From Emiliania huxleyi CCMP1516 (lineage: Eukaryota > Haptophyta > Isochrysidales > Noelaerhabdaceae): a stretch of DNA of 64,000 bases. This document shows positions 36,048 through 46,381 of the stretch, in pieces. Under the pieces are notes generated by a model, which saw only the letters and a list, made by a program, of their open reading frames with translations, was not told where the DNA came from and did no database searches. The position numbers and the translations under genes were made by a program. The stretch spans positions 376,689 through 440,688 of the forward strand of contig NW_005201287.1 of NCBI RefSeq assembly GCF_000372725.1, given 5' to 3'. Each line of letters opens with the position of its first letter. Position 1 is the first letter of the stretch.

Positions 36048-38714
36048 GCCGCCGCCGCCGCTGCCTCCTCCGCCTCCGCCTCCGCCGCCTCCGCCGCCGC
36101 CTCCACCGCCGCCGCTGCCTCCACCACCGCCATCGCCGCCCCCTCCTCCGCCTCCTCTGCCCCTGCCCAGCTGAGCGAATCGCAGCGCGCGAGGATGGAG
36201 GCCTCCAAGGCGGCGGGGACTGCGCGTCGGCCGTGAGTCACTCATCACTCCCAACTGACTGCCTCAATTCATGACGCAGGCGGCCGCGCTGGCGCGGCGG
36301 CAGTCCGGTGGCAGAGGCCCCTCGCAGCTGCCCCCAACAGCAACCTGCTCCGCCTCCGCCGCCGCTCCCGCCGCCGCCGCTCCCGTCGCTGCACCCGCCG
36401 CCGCTGCTCCCGCCGCCGCTACTCCCGCTGCCGCCGCTGCCGCTGCCCCGCCCGCCGCCGCTGCCGCTGCCGCTGCCCCGCCCGCCTCCGCTGCCGCCGC
36501 TGCCGCCGCTCGCTCCACCGCCGCTTCCTCCTCCTCGGCCGTTTCCGCCCCCCTCGCCACCGCCGACGACCTCGTCGCCGCCCTCCGGCGTGCGCGCGAC
36601 GCCGCGCAGTGCCATCGCCCCATCGCCGCCACGCCCGCCGCCGCCGCCCCCTCCGCCCCCGCCGCTGCGCCCTGCTGTCCGCCGCCGCTGGCCTCGCTCT
36701 GGGAGACGGCGGTGGGGGAGACGGCGGCGGGGGAGGCGGCGCAGGCGGCGGGGAGGGGGGCGGGGACCCGCGTCCCGGCGGCGAAGCGTCGCAAGTCGGG
36801 ATCGGCGGCGGGCGGCAAGGAAAAGGGCGGCAGGGAGAAGGGCGGCAGGGAGAAGGGCGGCAAGGAGAACGCCGCCTCCGCGCCAGCGGGGGAGAGTGGT
36901 GGGGGCGGCGGGGCGGCGGAGAAGGAGGGGGGCGGCGGCCTCTCTCCGCCGCAGCTGCAGGCGCTTCGCCGTGTTGTCAAGGCACTCGAGCGGCCGCTGC
37001 GCCGTCTAGGGACCGAGCCTCTTTGAGAAGTGTAAAGCAGCTCAGTCATTGTTAGGCACTCGAGCGGCTGCTGCGCCGGCTCGGCACGCTGCAGCTGCCC
37101 GCCCTGGTGCAGCAGCTGCGCGGAGGCGGTGCGGCTGACGAGCCATGGACTCTCGTGACTCATGACTCCGCGCATGCGCACACTACAGGTGCAGCGCTGT
37201 GCGGAGGCGGTGCCTGGCGCGCACGGGGCGCTGCACGCGCCGCCGTCGTCTCGCCGCGGTTCCCCGCTCCTCCACGGGCGTGAGGAGGAGGAAGGAGCAA
37301 GCAGGCCCTCCTCACGGCTGCACGCGGCTGTGAGCAGGCTCCTAACTAGTTAATTATTAATTCAATCATTCTTAATTATCAATTAAAGAGCGGCTGTGAA
37401 TAGGCTCCACCCTAATTAATGATCAATGATCAGTTCTCAGCTATCAGCTAAAGAGCGGCTGTGAGCAGGCTCCACCCTCCTCAACGAGCCAGAGGAGCAG
37501 CGCTCTCTCCTCGCCCTGCTGCTCACCGAGGCGGAGGAGGCGGACAGGGAGAGCCGCGCCGCCGACCAGGCGACGCCGCACCACCCCCCGGCGGCGCCTC
37601 AGGGAAGCTGCGTGCCGGTTGGCGGCAGTTCACAGAGGCTCTTCACAGCGGCGGGCGGCGCGTCGTGGGGCGACGCGCTCGCGACGCGCGCGCGCAGCCG
37701 GCTGCGCGCGCTCCTCGACAGGCTCGAGATCTCGCCGAGACCGTCGCCGAGATGTCGCCGAGATGTCGCCGAGAATGCAGCACTTCGCCGGCCGTCGCCC
37801 CGCCGCAGGGCGGTCCTCGGCCCCGGGTGTGAAGAGGCGCTGTTCACGCCCTAGGCTGGAGCTGTTGTCGCTCGAGCAGGACGCGCCCGTCGAGGCCGCC
37901 GCGCCACGTCCACGAGACACGTCCGCGACACGTCCGCGACACGTCCCGAGCAGGATGCGGCCGCCGAAGAGGCGGCACGCGACGTGCGCTTCTCCCCTTC
38001 CCTCGGCTCTCTGCACAGGGCTGCAAGCCGTGACCTACGAGCGGTGCAATGCTCAACTAGGCGCTCACTCTCTGCACGATCCACGGCTCGAAGGGTCTCG
38101 AGTGGCGCCGCCGCCATCGCCGGGGAGGCTGCCGTGAGCGGCGCCTCTTCCACCCCTCGTATGTGTGCGAGCAGGCGCCGCGCGCCCTCGTCGTGCCGAG
38201 CGGATGCTGTGAACGGCGCCTCTTCACGGCTGCAGCTGTGAACAGGCCCACCGTCCTCGTCGTGCGGATGAACGAGGGGGAGTGCCCCAGCAGCGCCGCA
38301 CTGACGGCCGACGGAGGCGGCGGCACGGGCGAGGCTATCCAAGACTAGTTCTCCCCCCTGGGCCAGTCTTGCCTAGCTGTGAGCAGGCGGCGGCGGCACG
38401 GACGAGGCGCTCGAGGACGAGAGGAGGCTGGCGTACGTCGCTTTCTCGCGCGCCAAGGCGGCTGGCGGCGGGATTGGGACCCCCCCCCCCTCCCCCTCCC
38501 TCCCCTGCCTCTCTGCCACGCCCGCATCGCAGTGTCTCCTTCACACAAAAGCACAACCCGGGTAAGTCTCCTTCACGCCGCTACGCCCTGGAGTCAGGCG
38601 CGGCTGATCCTCTCGTTTGTCGCCACGGAGCCGAGCGGCGCGCCGGCGACGCCGTCGCGTTTCCTGGGCGAGATCCCGGCGGCGCTGACCGTGCGCGACT
38701 CGCAGCTGCGCTGA
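33952..38714 (+). CDS. UvrD/Rep-family (SRS2-like) DNA helicase, multi-exon
   Basis: SF1A helicase; this family unwinds DNA 3'-5' in repair and recombination. ATG at 33952 (MSNAVVEGWLQRAPPS). Motif Q/I: SLNEQQRRAAL and LVLAGAGSGKTGVMAARV. Ia: LTFTRAAETAIRERL. Motif II is spliced: HSHILA|VDEFQDTNPLQMAL across 34852/34915. Motif III: AVGDDDQCIYAFQGAQG. IV: VTLEQNYRSSGTL (exon to about 35230). Later exons: LASIAILYRKQRCGAEMQAA (35700-35920), short 2B pieces near 37060-37120 and 37480-37560, motif V TIHGSKGLEWR (38075-38108), VLVVRMNEGECP (about 38255), motif VI LEDERRLAYVAFSRAKA (38410-38460), and a last exon ILSFVATEPSGAPATPSRFL ending 38714. All helicase motifs are present. Introns are many, repeat-filled and approximate here. 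A Ser-rich linker lies inside domain 1B. An ATG at 33945 in another frame gives a 20-codon overlapping upstream ORF. Confidence 0.88.
34852..34914 (+). other. Intron with TTCACAGC hairpin module
   Basis: A 60-odd-base intron between HILA and VDEFQDTN. It contains tctcttcacagctgcggccg then tgaacag, the same module that forms ABCA introns near 12.5 kb. The donor is GTGCTC and the acceptor GAACAG|GTGGAC. Confidence 0.75.
35195..35396 (+). repeat. CTCCCCATAT minisatellite intron with exon duplication
   Basis: The exon segment ggcgagaaggcgcagctcgt plus cgag (about 35210-35233) recurs as ggcgagaaggtgcagctcgt plus cgag (about 35369-35392). Between them are about 13 units of (c/t)atatctcccc. The first copy has GAGAAG|GC and the second GAGAAG|GT, so GC-AG splicing is possible. 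The same filler is found in the ABCA gene at 13425-13465 and 13735-13775. Confidence 0.75.
35400..35615 (+). repeat. CCGAGAGGAG minisatellite intron with exon duplication
   Basis: The segment cggagcacgtcgtgcagacg plus gc (about 35415-35436) recurs as cggagcacgtcgtgtggacg plus gc (about 35594-35615). Between them are repeated 'agccgagagg' units ending in agattggccg-type repeats. Confidence 0.65.
35935..36155 (+). repeat. (CCGCCN)n GC-rich microsatellite in helicase gene
   Basis: Long run of gccgccacc/gcctccgcc units between two coding blocks. The resulting poly-Pro/poly-Ala/poly-Gly frames on both strands are artefacts of the repeat. A second such run is at 36355-36500. Confidence 0.8.
37322..37482 (+). 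repeat. Triplicated exon edge with AT-rich inserts (helicase)
   Basis: The segment agcggctgtgagcaggctcc appears three times (about 37322-37344, 37385-37410 and 37450-37480), separated by two AT-rich inserts (actagttaattattaattca; taattaatgatcaatgatca). The last copy leads into LLNEPEEQRSLLALLL. The acceptor is GAGCAG|GCTCC and the donor GCTCCT. The insert family is the same as in the ABCA gene. Confidence 0.75.
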
Positions 38715-39055
38715 ACGGGGCGAGGGAGGAGACAGGGAAGAGAGAGTCTAGAGAGGCAGTCACTGGCGGACTTTTTGTCCAACATCGAGAATTGAGGACC
38801 CACGAGTCCACGGTGCCAAGGGAGATTCGGCAGCTACACTTGTTCATCGCGTCGTCCGACCGTCTCGCGAGCGCGACGACTCTCCTCACAGGCCAGCGAC
38901 CTATCGCTAGTACACTCGCATCATGGAAGTGGTGTACGAACTCCCGCAAGTGCTATTAGCACAAAAAATCACAGAAAATTCACAAGCGCTCGCGGAGCCG
39001 CCGGCGCCGCGAGCCACGCGTCCCCACGCACCACGCAGCGGCAGCCCTGTTCTCA

Positions 39056-39540
39056 GGTAGGACGGGAACGAGATGATAGTAGGGAGTAGAAGAAAGCAAA
39101 GAGGAGCCTGCGCACGCACGACTCCGCAGGAGAAGCCCCTCCCCAGACAAAACACAAGGGAGAGGTGGGTGGGTCACAGAAAACTGCGGCCGCCAGCGAC
39201 TGTGGGCGTCCCGCTGGCGGACGGGAGGAGGAACACAAAGGGACGTCCGGACGTCCATCCACTGGGATGAGAGTACTGGAGACCTGAGGTCGAATCTGCC
39301 GATTCCACAGCCGCCCACAGGAGCGCCGCCTCAACACGGGGTCTCGGCTCTATCGAGCCATGCTAGCTCCAGCCGCAGCCCCACCCGGCCGCCCGAGGGG
39401 GTGTTCCCGCAGGCAGAGAAGACCAATCCTGGGGGAAGTAACCTTCACTCTGGTAGGACGGGAACGAGATGAGAGTAGGGAGTAGAAGAAAGCAAAGAGG
39501 AGCCCTGCGCACGCACGACTCCGCAGGAGAAGCCCCTCCC
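39056..39540. repeat. ~88-bp direct repeat pair
   Basis: 39056-39142 and 39452-39540 are near-identical (ggtaggacgggaacgagatg ... aggagaagcccctccc), about 395 bases apart. The intervening sequence has no recognisable gene. Short direct terminal repeats of a small element are one possibility. Confidence 0.75.
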
Positions 39541-39559
39541 GCCCGTGCTTGCGCAGCGC

Positions 39560-40168
39560 AGCCTCCTCCTCCCTAGGTAGCGCCTCCTTTGGCTGGCCCG
39601 AGCTGTCGGTGACGAGGCACCACGTGAGGTAGTTGGGGAGCTCTACCTTGCAGTGCGCAATCTTGGCAAGAACCGGATTGCGGGAAGCCTCGTGACCCCC
39701 CGGGCCCAACAGCACACGCAGGATGAGGTCGCAGCCCGACGCGAAGGCCGCCGCCAGGATCTGGCGCCGTCCTTCGTCTGACTGTGCGTCCGCGCCGCTT
39801 CGACGCTGACTCGCTCATCGTTCGCTTCACCGACAAGTGGGGAAGGGAGCACGAGCTCGTCTGCCTCGAGCCCAAGGACGGCAGTCCAACTGCGAGCAGG
39901 TCGAGGCACAGATGGAGAACGGCATCCGCGTCAACCCCGACCTGCAGGCCACGTATGCGGCCGGCAACACCGGGACTGTGACCATGTCGCAGCTCGAGAA
40001 CGGCCTCGTCGACTCCGACGACGACGAGGAGGGGCTGGCGCTCGACGCGGCTGAAGACGCGGCGCGCGGGGTTGAGGGCGCCAGCAGAGTAGCTCGCACC
40101 GATCTCACCGCTTGTCTTCTGCCGGACACGGACACTGGTGTGTTGGCCATAAAGAGGAGCGCAGATTA
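39560..40168. other. Coding-like fragments of unknown identity, both strands
   Basis: On the minus strand a frame at about 39760-39580 reads QILAAAFASGCDLILRVLLG and VELPNYLTWCLVTDSSGQ. On the plus strand 39790-40168 reads SLIVRFTDKWGREHELVCLE, then after a possible AG|GTCGAG junction VEAQMENGIRVNPDLQATYA and an acidic stretch DSDDDEEGLALDAAEDA ending at 40168. Both look more protein-like than the background, but I do not recognise either. They could be pieces of a mobile element. Confidence 0.3.
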
Positions 40169-40194
40169 AAATGGCGCCGCAGGCTCCCCGGGCC

Positions 40195-40640
40195 CCAAAT
40201 CTCAATCTCAAATCTCAATCTCAAATCTCAGACCCAATCTCCCGGGCCCCAAATCTCAATCTCAAATCTCAATCTCAAATCTCAGACCTCAGACCTCAAT
40301 CTCCCTGCAGGTCAAACCCACCCAACCCTTCTAGAAGCTTCGAGGCTCTTGTCAGTATTCACACCGCAAATCTCCAAATCTCAGCTCTGAAATCTCTAGG
40401 TTGGAAGGCCGTCCAAATCTTCAGTCTCAAATCTTGGATCTCGAGCGAACTCGACCGTGCAGATTCCTTTTGGTGTGGGAAATCTCATTCTCCAAGTCTC
40501 TGGTCTCTTAATCTCAAAGTCTCCCACCGGAGGCCGAGTGACTGAGGTCTTAAGTCTCAAATCTCTGGTCTCAAATCTCTGGGTAGCACTGTAGACCCGA
40601 GTGGAGTCTTTCAAATCTTTAAGCTCTCAATCTCTAAAAA
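40195..40640. repeat. CT-rich AAATCTCAATCTC repeat tract
   Basis: Dense 'aaatctcaatctcaaatctc'-type repeats with a ~60-base larger unit (beginning cccgggccccaaatctcaat) at the left, decaying rightward to 40640. No coding signal. Confidence 0.75.
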
Positions 40641-40908
40641 AGACTAGAGATTACCATTACCCCGCGCCACCGCGCCCGCGGGGGCGTGACGTCTGTAGCG
40701 AGGCGACGGTGGGACGGTGTCCGACCCGTTCTGGGGTTTTCATATAATGCGGCTCTACTCGTATCGACCAATAAAATACCGGGGGAGGCCTGCGCAGCCT
40801 CTAACTATTATAGAGCGCCACAAAACACGCGCACCGCGTCACAAACACTGGTTAGGTGTTTTACCCCCCGCGGCCGATCCCCGCGAGGCGTCCCCCTACT
40901 TACACCAC

Positions 40909-42994
40909 GGTGATGCCAAGAGCAACCCGCGCCGCCGTGAACGGCGCGGCCGCCTCCCACGCGTTCGTCACGGGATCGTATCGCTCGACCGAGCTGTGGC
41001 CGTTGACGCGGTTGTGGCCGCCCACAGCGGCCGACTACACGGTAAGGCATACGGACCTTGCAGAAAACCTTTTCCTTCTAAGCAGGGCTACACAATGACC
41101 CTATAGTGTGTGGGTGTTCCTGGCGAGTTGTGATGAGTAGAATTAGACTAGCCAATACTATTTTGAAGTTCATATATGAAAATACCAACTTGCCTATGTG
41201 CACGTCTCCGCCGCGGCGGCCCGGAGGCGGCCCGGCGGAGCGGTCAGAGCAGCACTGCGCGGGCCGGCGATCGACTCTCGACTATAGTACGGGCTCTATT
41301 GAATGGCCTCAAGGTGCTCTCTAGGGCTGCCCTATTCCGCTCGCCCGGCTACGTCGCCGGGCTTCGAAGGAAAAGGTTTCGCTCGGCACGGCGTCGGAGA
41401 GCAAACTTCGACGTTCGTCCTATAGTGGAAGCCGGACGCACGTAGGCAAGTGGCCCATGACCAGGCGGGCTGCTGCTCAGAATCTGGGCCGTCGGCGCTC
41501 GCTCTCGCGCTCTTCATAACGGCGTTGCCCCCTCCCTCCCGCGCCGACGTTGGGCAGCCCGACCACGACAACGTCAGCGCCGCTGGCCTGCAACTCGAGG
41601 CGCCTTTGAATGAGCACGAGCCGGTGCGCGGCGGCGGCGCGGGTGATGCAGCCCAAGGTGACGGCGACGGCAGAGGGGGCGGCGCCGGCGGCGGAGGAGG
41701 CGGCAGCGGCGGCGATGGCCGCGGGGTCGGCCCGCCCGCCTTTGCTGCTGGTGCTGTGGGCATCATCACAGCTCAGCGGCGGCGCCGGCGGTGTGCGACC
41801 AGGGCCAGTGGTAGACTTTCGACGCGGTGAGGCTGCTCTCTGAGCAATGACACTAGCAAGAGCATCATGTGTGTCATCGGAGTCACTTGTATTACGATAC
41901 CACCACGCCGCCACGCTCGCAAGGGCCGCCTAAGCGCCTAAGCACCCTAAGCACCCCCCCGCTTAGGCCGCTTAGGCGCTTAGGCGAGTGACGGCCGGCT
42001 GCCCGGGGCCTGGCGTGCCTCCGCCGTGGGCTGAGCGCCCGGGAGAGCCACTCTGCAAGTGGTGTGCGAGCGTGTAGCCTTTAGCGTGCAGTCGGCCAGC
42101 ATACAGCTTGCCGTCGAGCACCGCCACGGCGGCAAGAGTCCGTGCCGCCGCCATCGGCGCCACCCCCTCCCACGCATTCGTCGCCGGATCGTACCGCTCG
42201 ACCGAGCTGAGAGAGTCTTCGTCGTCGCCGTTGAACCCGCCCACAGCGTACAGCTTGCCATCGAGCACCGCCACGGCGTGAGCCTGCCGCTCCTCCGCCA
42301 TCGGCGCCACCGCCTCCCACGCGTTCGTCGCCGGGTCGTACCGCTCGACTGAGCTGAGGACGTCGTCAACGTCGTTGACGCCGCCCACAGCATACAGCTT
42401 GCCGTCCAGCACCGCCACGGCGGGAGCAAACCGCTCGACCGCCATCGGCGCCACCGCCTCCCATCCTTTCGTAGCCAAGTCGTACCGCTCGACCGAGCTG
42501 AGGACATTAATTGGACCGTAGTCGTCGTTGTAGCCGCCCGCCACGTAGAGCTTGCCGTCGAGCACCGCCATGCCTGCATTCCCCCGCGCCGTCAGCATCG
42601 GCGCCACCGCTTCCTCCTCCCACTCATTCCTGGAAGGGTCGTTCCGCTCCAGCGAGCTGATGACGCGTCCAGTGTTGCCTTCACCGCTGATCACGAGCAG
42701 GCGCGGCCTCTCGCGCTTCGGCAGCGTCTCCTTCCATCCGCGGCGCCACGCGCGGCACGTCCCCTTGACGGCGTGCTCCTTGATCGGCAGCTGGGCGAGG
42801 ATGTGCGGGGCGAGGTCCGGCGAGAGGAGGACCTCGGAGAGGACCCACTCGGGCTGCTCCACGAGCCGAGCGGCGTGCTCCTCCGCCACGCGCATTGCGG
42901 CGGCGCTCCAGAGAGGCGCCTGCTCGTCGATGAAGGCGACGAGCTGCTCTGGCGAGAGGCCAGTCAGGCGGGCGCCGATGCGGTGGGAGGCCAT
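40909..42994 (-). CDS. F-box-like/kelch-repeat protein (probably two exons)
   Basis: ATG at 42994 (MASHRIGARLTGLSPEQLVA). An F-box-like helix pair (LAPHILAQLPIKEHAVKGTC, RAWRRGWKE) precedes four kelch repeats of the form 'AVLDGKLY(A/V)(V/A)GG ... LSSVERYDPATNAWEAVAPM'. Kelch repeats form a beta-propeller, and F-box/kelch proteins are substrate adaptors of SCF ubiquitin ligases (family knowledge). The frame leaves kelch sequence at KLYAGRLHAKG near 42095. A further blade, VGGHNRVNGHSSVERYDPVT plus NAWEAAAPFTAARVALG, lies at 41032-40909 after a TAG acceptor-like site and ends in a stop. This is probably the last exon behind an intron of about 1 kb. If not spliced, the propeller is truncated. 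Confidence 0.8.
41477..41914 (-). other. Unassigned frame inside putative kelch intron
   Basis: A minus-strand frame reads ALASVIAQRAASP, AVAVTLGCITRAAAAHRLVL and ELQASGADVVVVGLPNVG. It looks moderately protein-like but is Ala-rich and unrecognised. It may be chance coding in GC-rich intron sequence. Confidence 0.2.
41925..41986. repeat. CTTAGGCG inverted repeat (hairpin)
   Basis: gccgcctaagcgcctaagc (41925-41943) faces gcttaggccgcttaggcgct plus taggcg (41961-41986), able to form a strong stem. It lies just 3' of the first kelch coding block, inside the putative intron or 3' region. Confidence 0.7.
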
Positions 42995-43079
42995 CGAGGG
43001 AGGCTCACTGGGGTCCGCGGTCAGCGGGCGCAGCTGTGATTTCTTTTCGCCGGATTCTATTCTAAATATCGCAACACTA

Positions 43080-43600
43080 AGCGCCAGGTCGGTTTTTGGT
43101 ATCGGCTGCCCCCGGGGGCGAAAAAGGGTTTTTCTTTTTGCTGATTTTTACAAGATAAAAGACCAACTCAAGACGGGGTGAGGGGTAGGTTTGGGCCCTT
43201 GGGGGTTTCCTCTCTTCAGGCAGCCGGAAATTTCACAGCCACGGGAAGGGAATTCGGCGAAAAAAATTTTACTGGTGGGGGCGCGAGTGTACTTCCGATC
43301 CACTAGGTATACCCGCAAAATCCCCGGTATTTTGCCGATTTGGCTGATTTTGGGCCCAAACCAGCCTCAGACTCGGCTCAGAGCCCGGAAAATTTGATGG
43401 TTTTCCCGGGAAAATAGAGAGGAAAAGAGAGGGTGCTGCAGAGAAAAAAGGAAAGGAAAAGAGACGGGGTGCGAGAGGCAAACCTTGTTCAGCCTAAGTG
43501 ACGGTCGGCCGTCAGAAACCACGCCTGCGTGGATCGCGTCACACCAATTCTCGCTACCCAACGCGGCCAAAGGATATATCCACCTCGAGAACCTCGAGAA
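43080..43600. other. Intergenic upstream of ankyrin-CS gene
   Basis: Includes a homopolymer-rich stretch (43085-43260) that may contain base-call errors, a 'ggtattttgccgatttggct' block related to the repeats at 63060-63130, and the two dispersed upstream blocks at 43499-43530 and 43556-43598. No gene was seen. Confidence 0.45.
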
Positions 43601-43748
43601 CAAGGGGTATAGTGCAGATGCACCGCATTCGGATTTTCGCTATTTGGTCGTGTGGGGGTCAAATATATGCACCGCGTCGGCGACGCGGGCGCCTTGCGGG
43701 CAGAGCCCTGAGCCACCCTTGCGCGGTCATAATCTCTCTCTGAGGTGT

Positions 43749-46350
43749 ATGGAGCTCTTCTCCGCGCTCGCCGCGAACAATCTGGCCGCCCTGTCGCTCG
43801 CCCTCAGCGCAACCGACGCCGAAGCACGCGACGCACACGGCGTGCCAGCTCTCCTACACGCTACGAGCCCTCGCGCGGCCGCCGCACTCCTCACCGCCGG
43901 CGCCGACGCGAACGCTGTCGACCCTCGCGGCACGTCGGCGCTGCACTGCGCGGCGACGCGCGGCAGCGCAGAGATCGTCCGGCTGCTGCTCGACGCCTCT
44001 GCAGCCGCCGACGCCGCCGACGCCGCCGGCGTGACTCCGCTCATGTCTGCGAGCCTGCACGGCCACACCGAGGCGAGAGAGAGAGAGGACGGAGAGAGTC
44101 GCCACTGACACGTGACGCCCTCCGCGTCCGAGTTGGTCTACCCTCCGATCCGCTCGCTCCCCGCCGGCCAGGTCCTCCGTGACCTCCTCGCAGCGCGTGC
44201 GGACCCCAACGCTGCGGACGGCGGCGGAGGCACCATATCGCCAGATGCGAGCTGCCACCTCGACCCGGCCTAGCCCCGACCCTGACCCGAACCCCCTAAC
44301 CCTAGGCACCGCGCTGATGCGGGCCTGCTCTCGCGGGCACGAGGGCGCGGCGTCTCTCCTCCTCGATGCCGACGCCGACGCCGCCGCCACCGACCAGGAC
44401 GACGGGCAGACGGCGCTGCATGCGGCGGCCGAGGCGGCGGCGGCATCGCGGCGGCGTCTCTCTGCTCACACCTCGCCTGTCTTGGCCACACGTCGAGCTG
44501 TGGACAGGCGGGGCACCGAGGCGTCGTCTCTCTGCTGGTGCGACGTGGCGCCGACGCATCCGCCACCGACGGCCGAGAGGAGCCGAGATCAGCCGAGATC
44601 AGCCGAGAGGAGCCGAGAGGAGGCCGAGGGGAGCCGAGAGGAGGCCGAGAGGAGGCCGAGAGGAGGCCGAGAGGAGGCCGAGAGGAGCCGCTGCCACCGC
44701 CGGGCCGGACGCCCCCTCGGTCTGAAGAGCTGCTCCGTGACGAACCCACCCTCCCCTACCCCACGGTACCCGAACCCACCCTCCCCTACCCCACGGTACC
44801 CGAACCCACCCTCCCCTACCCCACGGTACCCGAACCCACCCTCCCCTACCCCACGGTACCCGAACCCACCCTCCCCTACCCCACGGTACCCGAACCCACC
44901 CTCCCCTACCCCACGGTACCCGAACCCACCCTGCCCCTACCCCACGGTACCCGAACCCACCCTCGCTAGCCCCACGGTACCCGAACCCACCCTCCCCTAC
45001 CCCACGGTACCCGAACCCACCAGCGGCTCCGTGACGAGCCACTTGGTTTGAGCTCATGGACGCCGTGGGTAGGGGCGGGGCGTACGCCGCTCGTCGCGGC
45101 GGCAGAGGCGCTCAAGGCGCGAGGGGAGGAGGGACGGAGGCGTACGGCGAGATTGGCCCGAGATTGGGGGAGATGACGCGAGATTGGGCCGAGGCTTAGG
45201 CGCGGGGGACGGAGGCGTATGGCGGTGGCGAGTGGCGGGAGGCGAGCTCCGCGCGTGCGCCGACGCGGCGGTGCTGCGGAGTCGGGTCTGGAAGCGGGGG
45301 GGGGTCGTGTGCTCGTAGGCGCTCGGCGTCCGCCGTCGCGGNNNNNNNNNNNNNNNNNNNNNNNNNNNNNNNNNNNNNNNNNNNNNNNNNNNNNNNNNNN
45401 NNNNNNNNNNNNNNNNNNNNNNNNNNNNNNNNNNNNNNNNNNNNNNNNNNNNNNNNNNNNNNNNNNNNNNNNNNNNNNNNNNNNNNNNNNNNNNNNNNNN
45501 NNNNNNNNNNNNNNNNNNNNNNNNNNNNNNNNNNNNNNNNNNNNNNNNNNNNNNNNNNNNNNNNNNNNNNNNNNNNNNNNNNNNNNNNNNNNNNNNNNNN
45601 NNNNNNNNNNNNNNNNNNNNNNNNNNNNNNNNNNNNNNNNNNNNNNNNNNNNNNNNNNNNNNNNNNNNNNNNNNNNNNNNNNNNNNNNNNNNNNNNNNNN
45701 NNNNNNNNNNNNNNNNNNNNNNNNNNNNNNNNNNNNNNNNNNNNNNNNNNNNNNNNNNNNNNNNNNNNNNNNNNNNNNNNNNNNNNNNNNNNNNNNNNNN
45801 NNNNNNNNNNNNNNNNNNNNNNNNNNNNNNNNNNNNNNNNNNNNNNNNNNNNNNNNNNNNNNNNNNNNNNNNNNNNNNNNNNNNNNNNNNNNNNNNNNNN
45901 NNNNNNNNNNNNNNNNNNNNNNNNNNNNNNNNNNNNNNNNNNNNNNNNNNNNNNNNNNNNNNNNNNNNNNNNNNNNNNNNNNNNNNNNNNNNNNNNNNNN
46001 NNNNNNNNNNNNNNNNNNNNNNNNNNNNNNNNNNNNNNNNNNNNNNNNNNNNNNNNNNNNNNNNNNNNNNNNNNNNNNNNNNNNNNNNNNNNNNNNNNNN
46101 NNNNNNNNNNNNNNNNNNNNNNNNNNNNNNNNNNNNNNNNNNNNNNNNNNNNNNNNNNNNNNNNNNNNNNNNNNNNNNNNNNNNNNNNNNNNNNNNNNNN
46201 NNNNNNNNGAGCCCGGGGGAGGGAGAGAGGGAGGGAGAGAGAGGGAGGGAGAGGCAGAGAGGGAGGGAGAGAGGGAGGGGGAGAGAGGGAAAGAGAGAGG
46301 GAGAGAGAGGGAGAGGGAGAGAGGGAGGGAGAGGAGGGAGGGATGGAGAG

Positions 46351-46381
<31 letters not shown>

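Noticed and set aside
35935-36500. Long poly-Pro/poly-Gly/poly-Ala ORFs on both strands
   Set aside because: All are translations of (CCGCCN)n microsatellite DNA; three frames and both strands are open, so openness carries no information.
39056-39540. LTR retrotransposon from the 88-bp direct repeats
   Set aside because: Repeats are too short, the interior is only about 310 bp, and no TG..CA ends or primer-binding site were found.
44285-44310. Telomere-like ccctaaccctag
   Set aside because: Only about two units, inside an ankyrin gene intron next to exon sequence; not a telomere or interstitial telomeric array.
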